DNA of 64,000 bases from Cellulosimicrobium cellulans (GTDB lineage: Bacteria; Actinomycetota; Actinomycetes; Actinomycetales; Cellulomonadaceae), in contig NZ_JAFGYF010000001.1 of assembly GCF_016921195.1 (NCBI RefSeq), positions 992,001 through 1,056,000 on the forward strand, written 5' to 3'. Shown here one piece after another: positions 1 through 9,835 of this stretch; the stretch's first letter is position 1; each line of letters opens with the position of its first letter. Made by a program: the position numbers and the translations under genes. The notes beneath the pieces were generated by a model, which saw only the letters and a program-made list of their open reading frames with translations, had not been told where the DNA came from and made no database searches.

Positions 1-1
1 C

Positions 2-61
2 CCCGCCGCCGCGCTCGTGGCGGCGGTCGTCTACTGGATCCTCAGCCCGATCCTGCTCTGA
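2..61 (+). CDS. C-terminal end of a membrane protein (partial)
   Basis: The reading frame entering at base 2 codes a short hydrophobic tail (VAAVVYWILSPILL) and stops with TGA at 59-61. It looks like the last transmembrane helix of an integral membrane protein whose body lies upstream of the window. A phosphate transporter would fit the neighbouring polyphosphate genes, but 19 residues cannot identify the family. It is convergent with the gene ending at 71. Confidence 0.45.
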   Translation, partial: PAAALVAAVVYWILSPILL

Positions 62-70
62 CCGTCGGCG

Positions 71-1108
71 TCAGTGCAGCGGCGGGGCGACCTTCTCCGC
101 CGCGACGACGCGCGGGCCCTTGGGCGTGCGGGCCACGTGGGCGACGATCATCTCGCCCGGCTCGAGGAACGGGTCGTGCGTCGGCAGGGCGTTCGCGACG
201 GGTCGCCGCGAGTGCTGGCCGAGCACGTCGAGGACGGTGGGCAGCACGGGCCGGTGCGTGCACAGCACCGTGGACCGCTCGGCCTCGAGGAGCTCGCGGA
301 CCGTCCGGGCGACCCGGGACGGCGAGCGCTCGTGCTGCGCCTCGGTGAGGTGGTCGATGCTCACGGTCTCCAGTCCCGACGCGGTCGCGTACGGCGCGAT
401 CGTCTGGGCGCAGCGGTCCCACCGGCTCGTGACGATCGTCTCGACGCCGTAAGCCGCGAGCACCGGCACGAGCGCGACCCCCTGGGCGTGGCCGGCGGGC
501 GTGAGCGGACGGTCCTGCTCGTCGCCGTGCCACGCCGACCGGGCGACGGCCTTGCCGTGCCGCGCGATGACGACGACGTGCGTCGCGAGCCGCCCCTCCT
601 CGCGCTCGCGCACGAGCGCGTCGAGCGGCGCCCGGTCGGCCTGGCGCGTGAGCCGGCGTGCGGCGTCGTCGGCCGACAGCCAGGCGGCGCGGTCGATCTC
701 CTGCGGTGACACCGGGGGGACGGGCGCGCGCGCGGCGAGCGCGCCGGCGTCGGACCGGCGCGACGCCTTGCGCGCGGCCCAGTAGTGCACGCGCTTCACG
801 CGGCCCTCGGGCGTGAGGTACTGCAGGCCGGGCAGCGGGACGCCCAGCACGACCGGCTTGCCCGTCTCCTCGGCGACCTCGCGCGCCGCGGCGGCCTGGA
901 ACGTCTCCCCGGGGTCGAGCTTGCCCTTGGGCCACGACCAGTCGTCGTAGCGCGGACGGTGCACGAGGCGGACCTGCAGGTCGCCGTCGCGCACCCGCCA
1001 CACGAGGGCACCCGCCGACTCGATGACCGGGGCGTGCGAGACGTGCGTCGGGCCGAGGGCGTCCACGAGGGGAAGCCCGCTGCGCAGGGCGGGGGAGGGC
1101 ACGCCCAT
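71..1108 (-). CDS. Nudix hydrolase fused to histidine phosphatase (MutT1-like)
   Basis: The 345-residue protein has an N-terminal Nudix domain with a full Nudix box at about residues 62-84 (G-x5-E-x7-REVAEE). A C-terminal histidine-phosphatase domain carries the RHG motif at 183-185. This arrangement is that of mycobacterial MutT1, which removes oxidised or diphosphorylated nucleotides: the Nudix half hydrolyses the diphosphate bond and the phosphatase half removes a further phosphate. The ATG lies 3 bp after the ppk stop on the same strand, so the two are almost certainly co-transcribed. MutT1-like next to ppk is a common actinobacterial pairing. Substrate (8-oxo-dGTP, diadenosine polyphosphate or other) cannot be read from sequence. 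Confidence 0.9.
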   Translation of the reverse strand: MGVPSPALRSGLPLVDALGPTHVSHAPVIESAGALVWRVRDGDLQVRLVHRPRYDDWSWPKGKLDPGETFQAAAAREVAEETGKPVVLGVPLPGLQYLTPEGRVKRVHYWAARKASRRSDAGALAARAPVPPVSPQEIDRAAWLSADDAARRLTRQADRAPLDALVREREEGRLATHVVVIARHGKAVARSAWHGDEQDRPLTPAGHAQGVALVPVLAAYGVETIVTSRWDRCAQTIAPYATASGLETVSIDHLTEAQHERSPSRVARTVRELLEAERSTVLCTHRPVLPTVLDVLGQHSRRPVANALPTHDPFLEPGEMIVAHVARTPKGPRVVAAEKVAPPLH

Positions 1109-1111
1109 CCG

Positions 1112-3376
1112 CTACCGCCTCCCGACGAGCCGGCGCCGCTGGCGCTGCACGAGGCTCGCCTGGAGGTCGACGAGGGGCGCGCCGTCGGGCCCGGACTCGG
1201 GCCGGTGCCACGTGCCGTCGGCGTCGAGGTGCCACGACGCGGTGCGCTCGGACATCGACGCGTCGAGCAGGTCGAGCAGCTCGATGACCTGGTCGGGGTC
1301 GGTGATGCGCACGAGAGCCTCGACGCGGCGGTCGAGGTTGCGGTGCATGAGGTCGGCCGACCCGATGAACACCTCCGGGCCGCTCTCCGGCCCCTCGCCG
1401 ATCGCGGGACCCGCGGAGTTGGCGAACGCGTAGATGCGCGAGTGCTCGAGGAAGCGTCCGAGGATCGAGCGCACGCGGATGTTCTCGCTGAGCCCGGGCA
1501 CCCCCGGGCGGACGGCGCAGATGCCGCGCACGACGAGGTCGACCTTCACCCCGGCCTGCGACGCGCGGTACAGCGCGTCGAGCGTGGTCTCGTCGACGAC
1601 GGAGTTGACCTTGATCTTCACCCACGCCTCGTGGCCCTCGCGCGCGGCGGTCGCCTCGCGGTCGATGCGCTCGACGAGCCCCGAGCGGACCGTGCGCGGC
1701 GCGACGAGCAGACGGTGGAAGCGCGACTGGGGCGCGTACCCGGAGAGCTGGTTGAAGAGGCGGGTGAGGTCCTGCCCGACGTCCGGGTCGCACGTCAGCA
1801 GCCCGTGGTCGGTGTACAGGCGGGCCGTCTTCGGGTGGTAGTTCCCCGTGCCGACGTGGCAGTAGCGGCGCAGGCCGTCCGACTCCTGGCGCACCACGAG
1901 CGAGAGCTTGCAGTGCGTCTTGAGCCCGACGATCCCGTACACGACGTGCACGCCCGCCTGCTCGAGCTTGCGCGCCCACGAGATGTTGGCCTGCTCGTCG
2001 AACCGGGCCTTGATCTCGACGAGCGCGAGCACCTGCTTGCCCGCCTCGGCCGCGTCGATGAGCGCGTCGACGATCGGCGAGTCGCCCGACGTCCGGTACA
2101 GCGTCTGCTTGATCGCGAGCACCGCCGGGTCGGCCGCCGCCTGCTCGAGGAACGTCTGCACCGACGTCGAGAACGAGTCGTACGGGTGGTGCAGCAGGAC
2201 GTCGCGCTCGCGGATCGCGGCGAACACGTCCGTCGGGGACGAGCTCTCCACCTCGGCGAGGAGGCGGTGCGTCGTCGGGACGAACGGCGGGAAGTGCAGG
2301 TCCGCGCGGTCGAGGTCGGCGATGAGGTTGAGCCCCGTGAGGTCGAGCGGCTCGGGGATCTCGTAGACCTCCTCCTCGACGACGCCGAGCTCGCGCACGA
2401 GCAGAGCGCGGATGCGCGGGCTGATCCCCGGCGTCAGCTCGAGCCGCACGGGCGGCCCGAACCGTCGGCGCAGGAGCTCCTTCTCCATGGCCTGGAGCAG
2501 GTTCTCGGCGTCGTCCTCCTCGACCTCCACGTCTTCGTTGCGCGTGACGCGGAACAGGTGGTGCTCGCGCACCTCCATGCCCGGGAAGAGGTGGTCGAGG
2601 TGCTGGGCGATGACCTCCTCGATCGGCACGAACGACGTCGGGCCGCGGTCCGGCGCGGCGGTCTGCGACGTCGGCGCGCTGGGGCGGCCCCGCGCGTCCA
2701 CGGCGATGAACCGTGGCAGGAGAGGCGGCACCTTGACGCGCGCGAAGTGCTCCTTGCCCGTGGTCGGGTTCGCCACCACGACCGCGAGGTTGAGCGAGAG
2801 GCCCGAGATGTACGGGAACGGGTGCGCCGGGTCGACGGCGAGCGGCGTGAGCACGGGGAAGATCTGCTTGCGGAAGAACTTGTGCAGGCGCTCCTGCTCC
2901 CGCGTCTCGAGCTCGTCCCAGTGGACGAGCGTGATGCCCTCCGCGGCGAGAGCGGGCTGCACGTCGTCGGCGAAGACGCGCGCGTGCCGTGCCATGAGCT
3001 CGTGCGCGCGCTCGCTGATCGCGTCGAGCACCTGACGCGGCGAGAGCCCCGAGGCGGCGGTGACCGCGATGCCGGTCGCCATGCGGCGCTTGAGGCCCGC
3101 GACGCGCACCATGAAGAACTCGTCCAGGTTGGACGCGAAGATCGCGAGGAACCGGACCCGCTCCAGGAGCGGCTGGCTCGGGTCCTCCGCGAGCTCGAGC
3201 ACGCGCTGGTTGAACGCGAGCCAGCTCAGCTCACGGTCGGCGAACCGGTCGTCGGGCAGCGGACCGAGGTCGAGCTCCGCGCCCACCGGCTCGATCTCGG
3301 GCTCCTCGGCGATGTGCTCGGCGATGTGCGCGGCGAGGTCCGGGTCGAGCGTGCGCTGCGTGGACGTGTCGGTCAT
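1112..3376 (-). CDS. ppk: polyphosphate kinase 1
   Basis: At 754 residues the protein has the usual length of actinobacterial PPK1, which reversibly polymerises the gamma-phosphate of ATP into polyphosphate. The N domain shows the [15 protein letters not shown] signature. The two phospholipase-D-like C domains contain [15 protein letters not shown], the [13 protein letters not shown] segment and [12 protein letters not shown], whose histidine is the predicted autophosphorylated residue, followed by [19 protein letters not shown]. The gene sits 43 bp after mshD on the same strand. No Shine-Dalgarno is seen before the ATG. A three-codon reading frame (Met-Asn-Pro) beginning at 3384 ends in a TGA that overlaps the ppk ATG, which could allow translational coupling; this is inference. 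Confidence 0.97.
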   Translation of the reverse strand: MTDTSTQRTLDPDLAAHIAEHIAEEPEIEPVGAELDLGPLPDDRFADRELSWLAFNQRVLELAEDPSQPLLERVRFLAIFASNLDEFFMVRVAGLKRRMATGIAVTAASGLSPRQVLDAISERAHELMARHARVFADDVQPALAAEGITLVHWDELETREQERLHKFFRKQIFPVLTPLAVDPAHPFPYISGLSLNLAVVVANPTTGKEHFARVKVPPLLPRFIAVDARGRPSAPTSQTAAPDRGPTSFVPIEEVIAQHLDHLFPGMEVREHHLFRVTRNEDVEVEEDDAENLLQAMEKELLRRRFGPPVRLELTPGISPRIRALLVRELGVVEEEVYEIPEPLDLTGLNLIADLDRADLHFPPFVPTTHRLLAEVESSSPTDVFAAIRERDVLLHHPYDSFSTSVQTFLEQAAADPAVLAIKQTLYRTSGDSPIVDALIDAAEAGKQVLALVEIKARFDEQANISWARKLEQAGVHVVYGIVGLKTHCKLSLVVRQESDGLRRYCHVGTGNYHPKTARLYTDHGLLTCDPDVGQDLTRLFNQLSGYAPQSRFHRLLVAPRTVRSGLVERIDREATAAREGHEAWVKIKVNSVVDETTLDALYRASQAGVKVDLVVRGICAVRPGVPGLSENIRVRSILGRFLEHSRIYAFANSAGPAIGEGPESGPEVFIGSADLMHRNLDRRVEALVRITDPDQVIELLDLLDASMSERTASWHLDADGTWHRPESGPDGAPLVDLQASLVQRQRRRLVGRR

Positions 3377-3419
3377 GGGTTCATGGTGGCACCAGTTGGT
3401 GAACGGTGCGTGACACGGG

Positions 3420-4445
3420 TCACCGTGCGGTCGGGCGCGCGTACTGCACGTGCACCGCGCGGCGCGCGAAGCCGGCTCGCTCGTACGTGCGCACCGCGGG
3501 CACGTTGTCGCCGTCGACGTACAGCACCGCGGTCGTGACCCCCCGCCCGGCGAGGTGCGCGAGCCCGACGGCGGTCAGGAGCCGACCGAGCCCCTCGCCC
3601 TGTGCGGACGGCACGACGCCGACGACGTAGATCTCGCCCTCGCGCACGTCGTCGGGCTGGCCTGTCGGGATCTTGGTCCACACGAACCCGACGAGCTCCG
3701 CCGCGCCGGACCCCTGGCCCGGGGTGCGCTCGAGGAGCAGGAGCCCGGCGGCGTCGAACCAGTCCTCCCGCATCCGGGCGTGCAGGTCGTCGACGGTGAG
3801 CCGGCCCTGCTCCGGGTGGTGCGCGAAGGCGAGCGCGTTGGCCGCGACCCACGCGGCGTCGTCGTCCCCGGGCACGAACGCGCGCAGCCGAAGGCCCGCC
3901 GGGACGACCGGCCGGGGGTGCGCGCTCGGCCCGTCGAGCGGTCGTTCGAGGACCAGCAGCTCGCGCACGACGTCGTAGCCCGCGCGCGCGGCGAGGCCGC
4001 GGGCCGCGGGGAGGTCGCCATGGGCCCAGACGCGCAACGACGCGCGCGCGGGCGTGCCGTCGGGGCCGCCGTCGTGGACGGAGCCGCCGTCGTGCCGGGT
4101 CCGGTCGGCGTGGTCCGCCCCGGGGCGCGGCTCGGCCGCACGGTCGGCCGCGCTGCCGAGCAGGTGGAAGCCGAGGCCGTGCCGCCGGTGCTCGGGGCGG
4201 ACGACGAGCTCGGCGCTCGGTGCGTCGCCGCGCTTGTCGACCTGCGCGTACCCCGCGAGCTCGCCGGCACGCCACGTGAGGAGGTGCACGACGTCGTCCG
4301 TCGCCTCGCGCAGGTTGAGCAGCGGCTGCTCCGAGAGGGGAGCGACGCCGTCCTCGCGCTCGGCCGCCGCGGCGAGGTCGTGGACCTGCGCGATCTCGAC
4401 GTCGTCGATGAGCGGCCCGGTGTGCCAGAGGATCGCGGTCTCCAC
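3420..4445 (-). CDS. mshD: mycothiol synthase MshD
   Basis: This 341-residue protein with tandem GNAT domains acetylates the cysteinyl amine of desacetylmycothiol, the last step of mycothiol synthesis, using acetyl-CoA. The C-terminal GNAT domain shows the family signature [19 protein letters not shown] and ends in [11 protein letters not shown]. The N-terminal half is a second degenerate GNAT domain. The GTG at 4443-4445 is chosen because the protein ([12 protein letters not shown]) aligns from there and no in-frame start with a ribosome site is seen upstream. It heads the mshD-ppk-nudix run and is divergent from the flavin monooxygenase. Mycothiol is restricted to actinobacteria, so the gene also places the organism. 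Confidence 0.93.
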   Translation of the reverse strand: METAILWHTGPLIDDVEIAQVHDLAAAAEREDGVAPLSEQPLLNLREATDDVVHLLTWRAGELAGYAQVDKRGDAPSAELVVRPEHRRHGLGFHLLGSAADRAAEPRPGADHADRTRHDGGSVHDGGPDGTPARASLRVWAHGDLPAARGLAARAGYDVVRELLVLERPLDGPSAHPRPVVPAGLRLRAFVPGDDDAAWVAANALAFAHHPEQGRLTVDDLHARMREDWFDAAGLLLLERTPGQGSGAAELVGFVWTKIPTGQPDDVREGEIYVVGVVPSAQGEGLGRLLTAVGLAHLAGRGVTTAVLYVDGDNVPAVRTYERAGFARRAVHVQYARPTAR

Positions 4446-4583
4446 CGGTCCATCTTGCCCCCGGCGCCCACGCCGGGCCGAACCCGGGCCGCGCGGCCGA
4501 CGCGTCGCGCCTGGTGCGCGTCCTGTCCGGCACGTCACCCGGTGGCGGGGAAGGTTCGGCGGGCCGGGGTCGTTGAGGCGGTC

Positions 4584-5786
4584 GTGAGAAAGGCGACGGA
4601 CGTGCGGGAGACGGTGGACGCGGCCGCGGGGGAGCCCGGTGGGCCGGGCGACGCCGTGCGCGACGTCGTGGTCGTGGGCGCCGGGCAGGCGGGGCTGTCC
4701 GCGGCCTACCACCTGCGCCGCGCGGGGCTGGACCCGCTCGTGCTCGACGGCGGTCGCGGCCCGGGCGGGGCGTGGCAGGACCGCTGGGACGCGCTCACCA
4801 TGGCCGAGACGCACGCCGTGCACGACCTCCCGGGCGTCCCCCTCCCGGCCGGGGACCCCGCGGAGCGCGCGAACGTCGCGGTGCCGCGCTACTACGCCGC
4901 GTACGAGCGCGAGAACGACCTGCGCGTCGTGCGCCCGGCCGCGGTCGACGACGTCACGCAGGACCCCGACGACCCCGCCCTGCTGCGCGTGCGCGCGACG
5001 GTCGGCGCCGGGCCCGACGCGCGCGGGCTCACCGTGCGCACGCGCACGCTCGTCAACGCGACGGGCACGTGGACCCGGCCGTTCTGGCCCCGCTACCCGG
5101 GCATGGAGACGTTCCGCGGCCGCCAGCTGCACACGCACGACTTCCGCGCGGCCGAGGACTTCGCGGGGCAGCACGTCGTGGTCGTGGGCGGCGGGGCGTC
5201 CGCGACGCAGCTCCTGCTGCAGATCGCCCCGCACGCGTCCGGCACCACGTGGGTGACGCGCCGCGAGCCCGTCTGGGTCGAGGAGGAGTTCTCGCCCGAG
5301 CTCGGGCGCGCGGCCGTCGCACGCGTCGCCGAGCGGACGTCCGCGGGTCTCCCGCCCGGGAGCGTCGTCTCGGTCACGGGACTGCCGCTCACGCCGCGCT
5401 ACCGCGCGGGGATCGCGAGCGGGGTGCTGCGCCGTCGGCCGATGTTCGAGCGGGTGACGCCGTCCGGCGTCGAGTGGGCCGCGGGCGCGAACGACGACGG
5501 GCTGCTCTTCCAGCCCGCCGACGTCATCCTCTGGGCGACCGGCTTCCGCGCCGCGCTCGACCACCTCGCACCGCTCACCCTGCGCGAGCCCGGTGGCGGG
5601 ATCGTCCTCGACGGCACGACGGCGGCCCGCGACCGGCGCGTGCAGCTCGTCGGGTACGGGCCGAGCGCGTCGACGATCGGCGCGAACCGGGCCGGGCGGG
5701 AGGCCGCGCGCGGAGTCCTGCGCGCGCTCGGTGCGAGACCGGAGCTCGGGTACGCGGCAGGATCTCGCCTCCCGGTGGCGGTGTAA
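4584..5786 (+). CDS. FAD/NAD(P)-dependent monooxygenase-like oxidoreductase
   Basis: The 400-residue flavoprotein belongs to the FMO/CzcO-like group. An FAD-binding Rossmann motif [18 protein letters not shown] lies near residue 31. It is followed by a GG-W-D-R motif ([14 protein letters not shown]), an [11 protein letters not shown] segment resembling the FMO fingerprint, a second NADP-binding motif [16 protein letters not shown] and a terminal LWATGF motif. The GTG at 4584 follows a GAGG sequence 6-7 nt upstream. Substrate is unknown. It is divergent from mshD across 138 bp and ends 40 bp before the MFS gene, so the two may form a transcription unit, although the MFS gene has its own -10. 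Confidence 0.85.
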   Translation: MRKATDVRETVDAAAGEPGGPGDAVRDVVVVGAGQAGLSAAYHLRRAGLDPLVLDGGRGPGGAWQDRWDALTMAETHAVHDLPGVPLPAGDPAERANVAVPRYYAAYERENDLRVVRPAAVDDVTQDPDDPALLRVRATVGAGPDARGLTVRTRTLVNATGTWTRPFWPRYPGMETFRGRQLHTHDFRAAEDFAGQHVVVVGGGASATQLLLQIAPHASGTTWVTRREPVWVEEEFSPELGRAAVARVAERTSAGLPPGSVVSVTGLPLTPRYRAGIASGVLRRRPMFERVTPSGVEWAAGANDDGLLFQPADVILWATGFRAALDHLAPLTLREPGGGIVLDGTTAARDRRVQLVGYGPSASTIGANRAGREAARGVLRALGARPELGYAAGSRLPVAV

Positions 5787-5826
5787 GCGCTCGTCAGGGC
5801 GGGCCGCCGCGGCCTACCGTGCACCG

Positions 5827-7212
5827 GTGAGCACCGAACCGCCCTCCGCCCACCCGTCGCCCGTGCACCCCGTGGCCGCGCCCGACGACCCCGCCCTCCC
5901 GACGCAGCGCCGCACCCTCACGACGCTGGCCGCGACGCAGGTGCTCTCGGGGGTGGGCGTCGCGAGCGGGATCGCGGTCGCGCCGCTCGTCGCGTCCGCG
6001 CTCTCGGGGTCGGACGCGATCGCCGGGCTGACCTCGACCTCCGGGGTCGTCGGCGCCGCGCTCGTCGCGCTGCCGCTCGCGCACGTCGCGGGGCAGCGCG
6101 GGCGACGGCCGTCCCTGCTCCTCGGCTTCGGCGTCGCGACCGGCGGTGCGGTCCTCGCGACGCTCGCCGTGCTCGTCGGCTCGTGGCCCCTGCTCGTCGT
6201 GGCCATGCTGCTGTTCGGTTCGGGCACGGCCGCCGGGCTCGCGTCCCGGTTCGCGGCGACCGACCTCGCGACGCCCCAGCGGCGGGCGCGCGACCTGTCC
6301 GTGGTCGTGTGGGCGACGACGGTGGGTTCCGTCGTCGGGCCGACGCTCGCCGGTCTCGCGGACCGCGTCGCCGGCGCCGGCCTGCGTCTCGACGACGCGC
6401 ACGCGCAGCACGGGTCGACCGCGCCGAGCGCGGCACCCTTCGTCCTCGCGGCGGTCGCGTTCGCGCTGGCGGCGGCCGTCGTCGCGGTGTGGCTGCGGCC
6501 CGACCCGCTGCTCGCGTCGCGCGCGACGTCGGACGCGGAACCCGGTGCGGTGGGCGTCGCTGCGCCCGGTGCGGCCTCGGGTCCGGTGCCGGGCGGTGGC
6601 ACGGGGGCGTCGTGGCGCGACGGCCTGCGCGCGGGATGGGCCGTGGTCTCGGCCAGCCCGACGGCGCGCCTCGCCCTCGGCGCGATCGTGCTCAGCCACC
6701 TCGTCATGGTCGGGCTCATGTCCATGACGCCCGTCCACATGAACCACGGCGGCGCCACGCTCCAGGTCGTCGGCCTCGTGATCAGCGCGCACATCGCGGG
6801 CATGTACGCACTGAGCCCGGTCGTCGGGTGGCTCGCCGACCGCGTCGGCCACGCGCGCGTGCTCTACGTCGGGGGCGCGCTGCTCCTCGCCGCGGCGGTC
6901 GTGGTGGCGGGCGCGCCGGGCGAGGACTCGGCGCGGCTGACGGTCGGCCTCGTGCTGCTCGGGCTCGGCTGGTCCTGCGGGCTCGTCGCCGGGTCGGCGC
7001 TGCTCGTCGACGCCACGCCCGGTCCGTCGCGCACGTCCGTGCAAGGCCTCTCCGACCTTGCGATGAACACCGGCGGCGCGGTCGGCGGGATCCTCGCCGG
7101 TGCGATCATCGGCTTCTCGTCCTACGGCGCGCTCGCCTGGGGCGCCGCCGCGCTCGTCGTCGTGTGCGCCGTCGTGGCGGCACCGCTGGCGCGGCGGGCC
7201 ACCCTGCGCTGA
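5827..7212 (+). CDS. MFS transporter
   Basis: The 461-residue integral membrane protein has roughly 12 hydrophobic segments in two halves. They are separated by a hydrophilic loop near residues 225-265 rich in Gly, Ala and Pro. The loop ADRVGHARVLYVGGALL between helices of the second half matches the MFS-1 drug/proton antiporter group. The start is GTG at 5827, preceded by TACCGT at 5815-5820 with only 6 nt between, so the mRNA is probably leaderless. The C-terminal half includes GLSDLAMNTGGAVGGILAGA, common in exporters. Substrate unknown. Confidence 0.85.
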   Translation: MSTEPPSAHPSPVHPVAAPDDPALPTQRRTLTTLAATQVLSGVGVASGIAVAPLVASALSGSDAIAGLTSTSGVVGAALVALPLAHVAGQRGRRPSLLLGFGVATGGAVLATLAVLVGSWPLLVVAMLLFGSGTAAGLASRFAATDLATPQRRARDLSVVVWATTVGSVVGPTLAGLADRVAGAGLRLDDAHAQHGSTAPSAAPFVLAAVAFALAAAVVAVWLRPDPLLASRATSDAEPGAVGVAAPGAASGPVPGGGTGASWRDGLRAGWAVVSASPTARLALGAIVLSHLVMVGLMSMTPVHMNHGGATLQVVGLVISAHIAGMYALSPVVGWLADRVGHARVLYVGGALLLAAAVVVAGAPGEDSARLTVGLVLLGLGWSCGLVAGSALLVDATPGPSRTSVQGLSDLAMNTGGAVGGILAGAIIGFSSYGALAWGAAALVVVCAVVAAPLARRATLR

Positions 7213-7223
7213 CCGAGACCGAC

Positions 7224-7296
7224 GAGAGATCGGCGGACCCGGTCGAGATCGGCGGTCGCGGCTGCCGATCTCGACCGTGAGTGCCGATCTCGCGGT
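7224..7296. repeat. inverted pairs of 19 bp-spaced GATCGGC repeats
   Basis: Between two convergent genes, GATCGGCGG occurs at 7228 and 7247, and the opposite orientation GCCGATCTCG occurs at 7264 and 7283. Both pairs are spaced by exactly 19 bp, giving two direct copies facing two inverted copies. The inner pair forms the 14 bp stem listed separately. The whole block fills the 103 bp intergenic space. Confidence 0.8.
7240..7277. terminator. bidirectional hairpin between convergent genes
   Basis: CGGTCGAGATCGGC (7240-7253) and GCCGATCTCGACCG (7264-7277) form a perfect 14 bp stem with a 10 nt loop. It lies 28 bp after the MFS stop and 39 bp after the stop of the minus-strand pentapeptide gene, so it could terminate both. 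There is no U-tract, as is usual for actinobacterial terminators. Confidence 0.65.
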
Positions 7297-7315
7297 GTGG
7301 CCGGTCGGAGCGGAC

Positions 7316-8197
7316 TCAGGCGACGGCCGCCGGGAGGGCCGTGCGCTCGTCCCGGCGGATCGCGCCGGCCTGCGCCGGGGTGAGGAACAGCGCCCGGGAG
7401 AGGTCGGTGCCGCGCGCGTCGGCGCCGCGCAGGTCCGCGCCGAGGAGGTCGGCGGCGTCGAGCCGGGAGCCCCGCAGGTCCGCGCGGAGCAGCAGCGCGC
7501 CCCGGAGATCGGACCCGGTGAGGTCGAGCGCACGCAGGTCGGCGCCGACGAGGTCCGCGCCGGGCCGGAGGCGGCGGCGCACGGCCGCTCCGGGAGCCCG
7601 GTACCGCGCGGTCGTCCGGTGGGCGGCGGCTCGGGCCGCGTCCCGCACGAGCGCGCTCGCACGGTCGATCAGCGGCCCGACGTCGCGGCGGACGGTGCCG
7701 ACGTCGAGCGCGAGGAGGGCGGCCGGGGCGAGGTCCGCGAGGGGCGCGGTCTGCGCGAGGGCCCGTCGTGCGTCGTCGTGCACGGGGGCCGCGGCGGGCA
7801 GCGACAGCACCTCGGCGAGGTACCAGAGCAGCTTTTGGAGCTGCGTGACGACGGGGAGCGTGGCGAACGCGTCGCGCGCGGCGGCGGGGTCGTCGCGCCA
7901 CGTCGCGCCGCCGTGCGCGGACCGGACGGCCGCCGTCACGCGCTGTCCCGCGCCGAGGCAGTCGTACGCGACGCAGCCGGGGAACCCGGTCTCGCGCAGC
8001 CGGGCGTGGATTCCGCAGCCGAAGTCGGAGCGCAGGTTCGGGCACGGGGTGCCCGCGGGCTTGTCGATCGCGAAGTCGGCGGAGCGCACGAGGTGCAGAC
8101 CCACGCAGCACAGGCCGGTGCAGCGCGCGCAGTCGCTGCGCAGGCCGAGCTGCTCGACGAGGAGGGCGCGACCGTCGGCCGCGGGAACGGGTGGCAC
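7316..8197 (-). CDS. pentapeptide-repeat protein with N-terminal cysteine cluster
   Basis: This 293-residue protein has two regions. Residues 20-80 hold eight cysteines (23, 26, 30, 31, 52, 61, 75, 80) in the pattern C-x2-C-x3-CC ... CPNL ... C ... C ... C, resembling the YkgJ/CxxCxxxCC putative metal-binding domain. Residues about 205-270 are pentapeptide repeats (GADLVGADLRALDLTGSDLR and following) that should fold as a short right-handed quadrilateral beta-helix. Pentapeptide proteins of the Qnr/MfpA type protect gyrase, but this helix is too short to assume that role. The GTG at 8197 follows TAGCGT by 6 nt, suggesting a leaderless message. Confidence 0.75.
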   Translation of the reverse strand: MPPVPAADGRALLVEQLGLRSDCARCTGLCCVGLHLVRSADFAIDKPAGTPCPNLRSDFGCGIHARLRETGFPGCVAYDCLGAGQRVTAAVRSAHGGATWRDDPAAARDAFATLPVVTQLQKLLWYLAEVLSLPAAAPVHDDARRALAQTAPLADLAPAALLALDVGTVRRDVGPLIDRASALVRDAARAAAHRTTARYRAPGAAVRRRLRPGADLVGADLRALDLTGSDLRGALLLRADLRGSRLDAADLLGADLRGADARGTDLSRALFLTPAQAGAIRRDERTALPAAVA

Positions 8198-8246
8198 GTC
8201 CCGACGCTACGCCGTCCGCGGGAGGTCGGGCACGGACATATCGACC

Positions 8247-8305
8247 GCCGGGCGCGGGAGGGCGACCGGGCCTCGGGTGATTTGGTCGCCGGTCCCGCGC
8301 CCGGC
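8247..8305 (-). terminator. two-part hairpin downstream of the mannanase gene
   Basis: GCCGGGCGCGGGA (8247-8259) pairs with TCCCGCGCCCGGC (8293-8305), and inside it GGCGACC (8261-8267) pairs with GGTCGCC (8284-8290). The 13 bp outer and 7 bp inner stems begin 9 bp after the mannanase stop, so this is the likely terminator of that gene. Confidence 0.7.
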
Positions 8306-8313
8306 GTGCGGGC

Positions 8314-9750
8314 TCAGGGAGCGGTGCAGGCCGCCGTGGGGGCGGTGGTCGGGGCGGCGCCCGTCGCGATGAACCCGGCGGTCGTCGTGCCGCCCGCGGC
8401 GAGCGCGCCGTTCCACGCGGCGTTCGTCACCTGCTCGCCCGCGGCGGTCGCGCCGTGCACGCCGCCCCACAGCTGCGCGACGGCGGTGCCCGACGGCAGC
8501 GCGAACGTCGCCGTCCAGCCCGTGACCGCGGCGTCACCCGCCGTGACGACGAGCTCTCCCTGCCACCCGCCGGGCCAGGCGTTCGCGACGCGGACCGTCG
8601 CGGAGCACGCCGCGTCGTCCGAAGGATCGGTCGGGTCGGGCGGGTCGGTGGGGTCCGGCGGGTCCACGGGGCCGTCGCCGCCGAACCACGACGCCTCGAC
8701 CGCGGTCTCACGCAGGCCGCCCGGCCCGTCGATCACGCGGGTGCCCCACGCGCTCGGGTTCGCGGCGTCGAACCCGAGGACCATGTCGAGGTACGGGTCG
8801 GTGTTGCCGCTCCACGACCACGCGAGCCAGCCCAGGTCGAGGCGGTTCGCCTCCGCGATGACGACGTCCGCGTCGACGTCGCCCTCGGCGCGCTTCCAGC
8901 CGAACTCGCCGACCATGATCGGCAGCCCGGCGTCCACGAAGTGCTCCAGGTAGTCCGTGACGGTCGCCGCGTGCGCGTACACGCCGTACATGTGGATGGA
9001 GAAGATCGTGTTCGCGTCCGGGTCGGCGTCGAACACGCCCTGCGCCTCGGCGCGCATGACGTTCGTCCAGTCCTGCCCCCAGTTGGGCGCGTCGACGACG
9101 ATCGCGTGCTCGTAGCCGATGCCTCGCAGCCGCTGGATCGCGGCCGACGTCTCGGGCGCCCACCGCTGGTTGACCGTCGCGTCGTTGCCGAACGGCTCGT
9201 TGCCGATGTTGACGAGGACGAAGTCCTCGGTGCCGGCGAGCGTCGGGTACAGGTCCTCCCAGTAGTCGACCGCCTGGTCGAGGGTCCCGGCGTCGGGCGC
9301 GTGCTGGTCGCCGTAGCCCGTGGTGTCGTGCACCTCGAGGACGCACACGAGGCGGTTCTCCTCGCACAGGTCGACGACGTTCGCGACGTCCTCGGGGGAG
9401 TTGCGCGTCCACTGGTCGCCGCTCGACAGGACGACGCGCACCGTGTTGGCACCGGCCGCCTTGATGTCGGCGAACGACCCCGTGGCGTGCGTGTACCAGG
9501 TGTGCGCGTGGTTGACGCCGCGCAGCACGAGGTCCGTGCCGTCGGCCTCGACGATCCTCCCGTCGGCCACGTGGATGCCGGGCGGCGTGCCCGCCTCGGC
9601 GGCCGCCGCGGACCGCGCGGTCGCGGTCGCGACCGCGCCGCACGTGGCGAGGATCGCGGCGGTCGCGAGCGCGGCGACCAGCGGGGCGGACCGTCCGGTC
9701 CCGGGCGGTCGGGCGGCGCCGGCGTCGGGTGCGGGGGCGGTGCGGCTCAT
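8314..9750 (-). CDS. secreted GH5 (subfamily 8-like) endo-beta-1,4-mannanase with CBM2
   Basis: The 478-residue precursor begins with a basic stretch and hydrophobic core (PLVAALATAAILATCGAVATA), a Sec signal. The catalytic domain matches GH5_8 mannanases: GIHVADGRIVEADGTDLVLRG, GVNHAHTWY, the acid/base glutamate in NIGNEPFGN (about residue 185) and the nucleophile glutamate in IMVGEFGW (about residue 282). A PVDPPDPTDPPDPTDPSDD linker leads to a C-terminal CBM2-type module with conserved tryptophans (AWPGGW, VTGW, NAAWNG). It should cut mannan or glucomannan outside the cell. ATG at 9750 is chosen because GAGG lies 6-7 nt upstream; an ATG 54 bp earlier lacks this. A LacI-type operator lies upstream. 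Confidence 0.93.
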   Translation of the reverse strand: MSRTAPAPDAGAARPPGTGRSAPLVAALATAAILATCGAVATATARSAAAAEAGTPPGIHVADGRIVEADGTDLVLRGVNHAHTWYTHATGSFADIKAAGANTVRVVLSSGDQWTRNSPEDVANVVDLCEENRLVCVLEVHDTTGYGDQHAPDAGTLDQAVDYWEDLYPTLAGTEDFVLVNIGNEPFGNDATVNQRWAPETSAAIQRLRGIGYEHAIVVDAPNWGQDWTNVMRAEAQGVFDADPDANTIFSIHMYGVYAHAATVTDYLEHFVDAGLPIMVGEFGWKRAEGDVDADVVIAEANRLDLGWLAWSWSGNTDPYLDMVLGFDAANPSAWGTRVIDGPGGLRETAVEASWFGGDGPVDPPDPTDPPDPTDPSDDAACSATVRVANAWPGGWQGELVVTAGDAAVTGWTATFALPSGTAVAQLWGGVHGATAAGEQVTNAAWNGALAAGGTTTAGFIATGAAPTTAPTAACTAP

Positions 9751-9835
9751 CGGACGACCTCGTCTCTGTCGGCTGCGCACGCCCGGGTCGGCGTGCCCGG
9801 ACATCGTGCGGCGGGCCGTCGCCGTCGAGCAGGGA

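Noticed and set aside
785-3538. Very long plus-strand open frame opposite ppk
   Set aside because: It is antisense to a well-supported ppk; its translation is Arg/Val/Asp-rich without motifs, the usual shadow of a high-GC gene.
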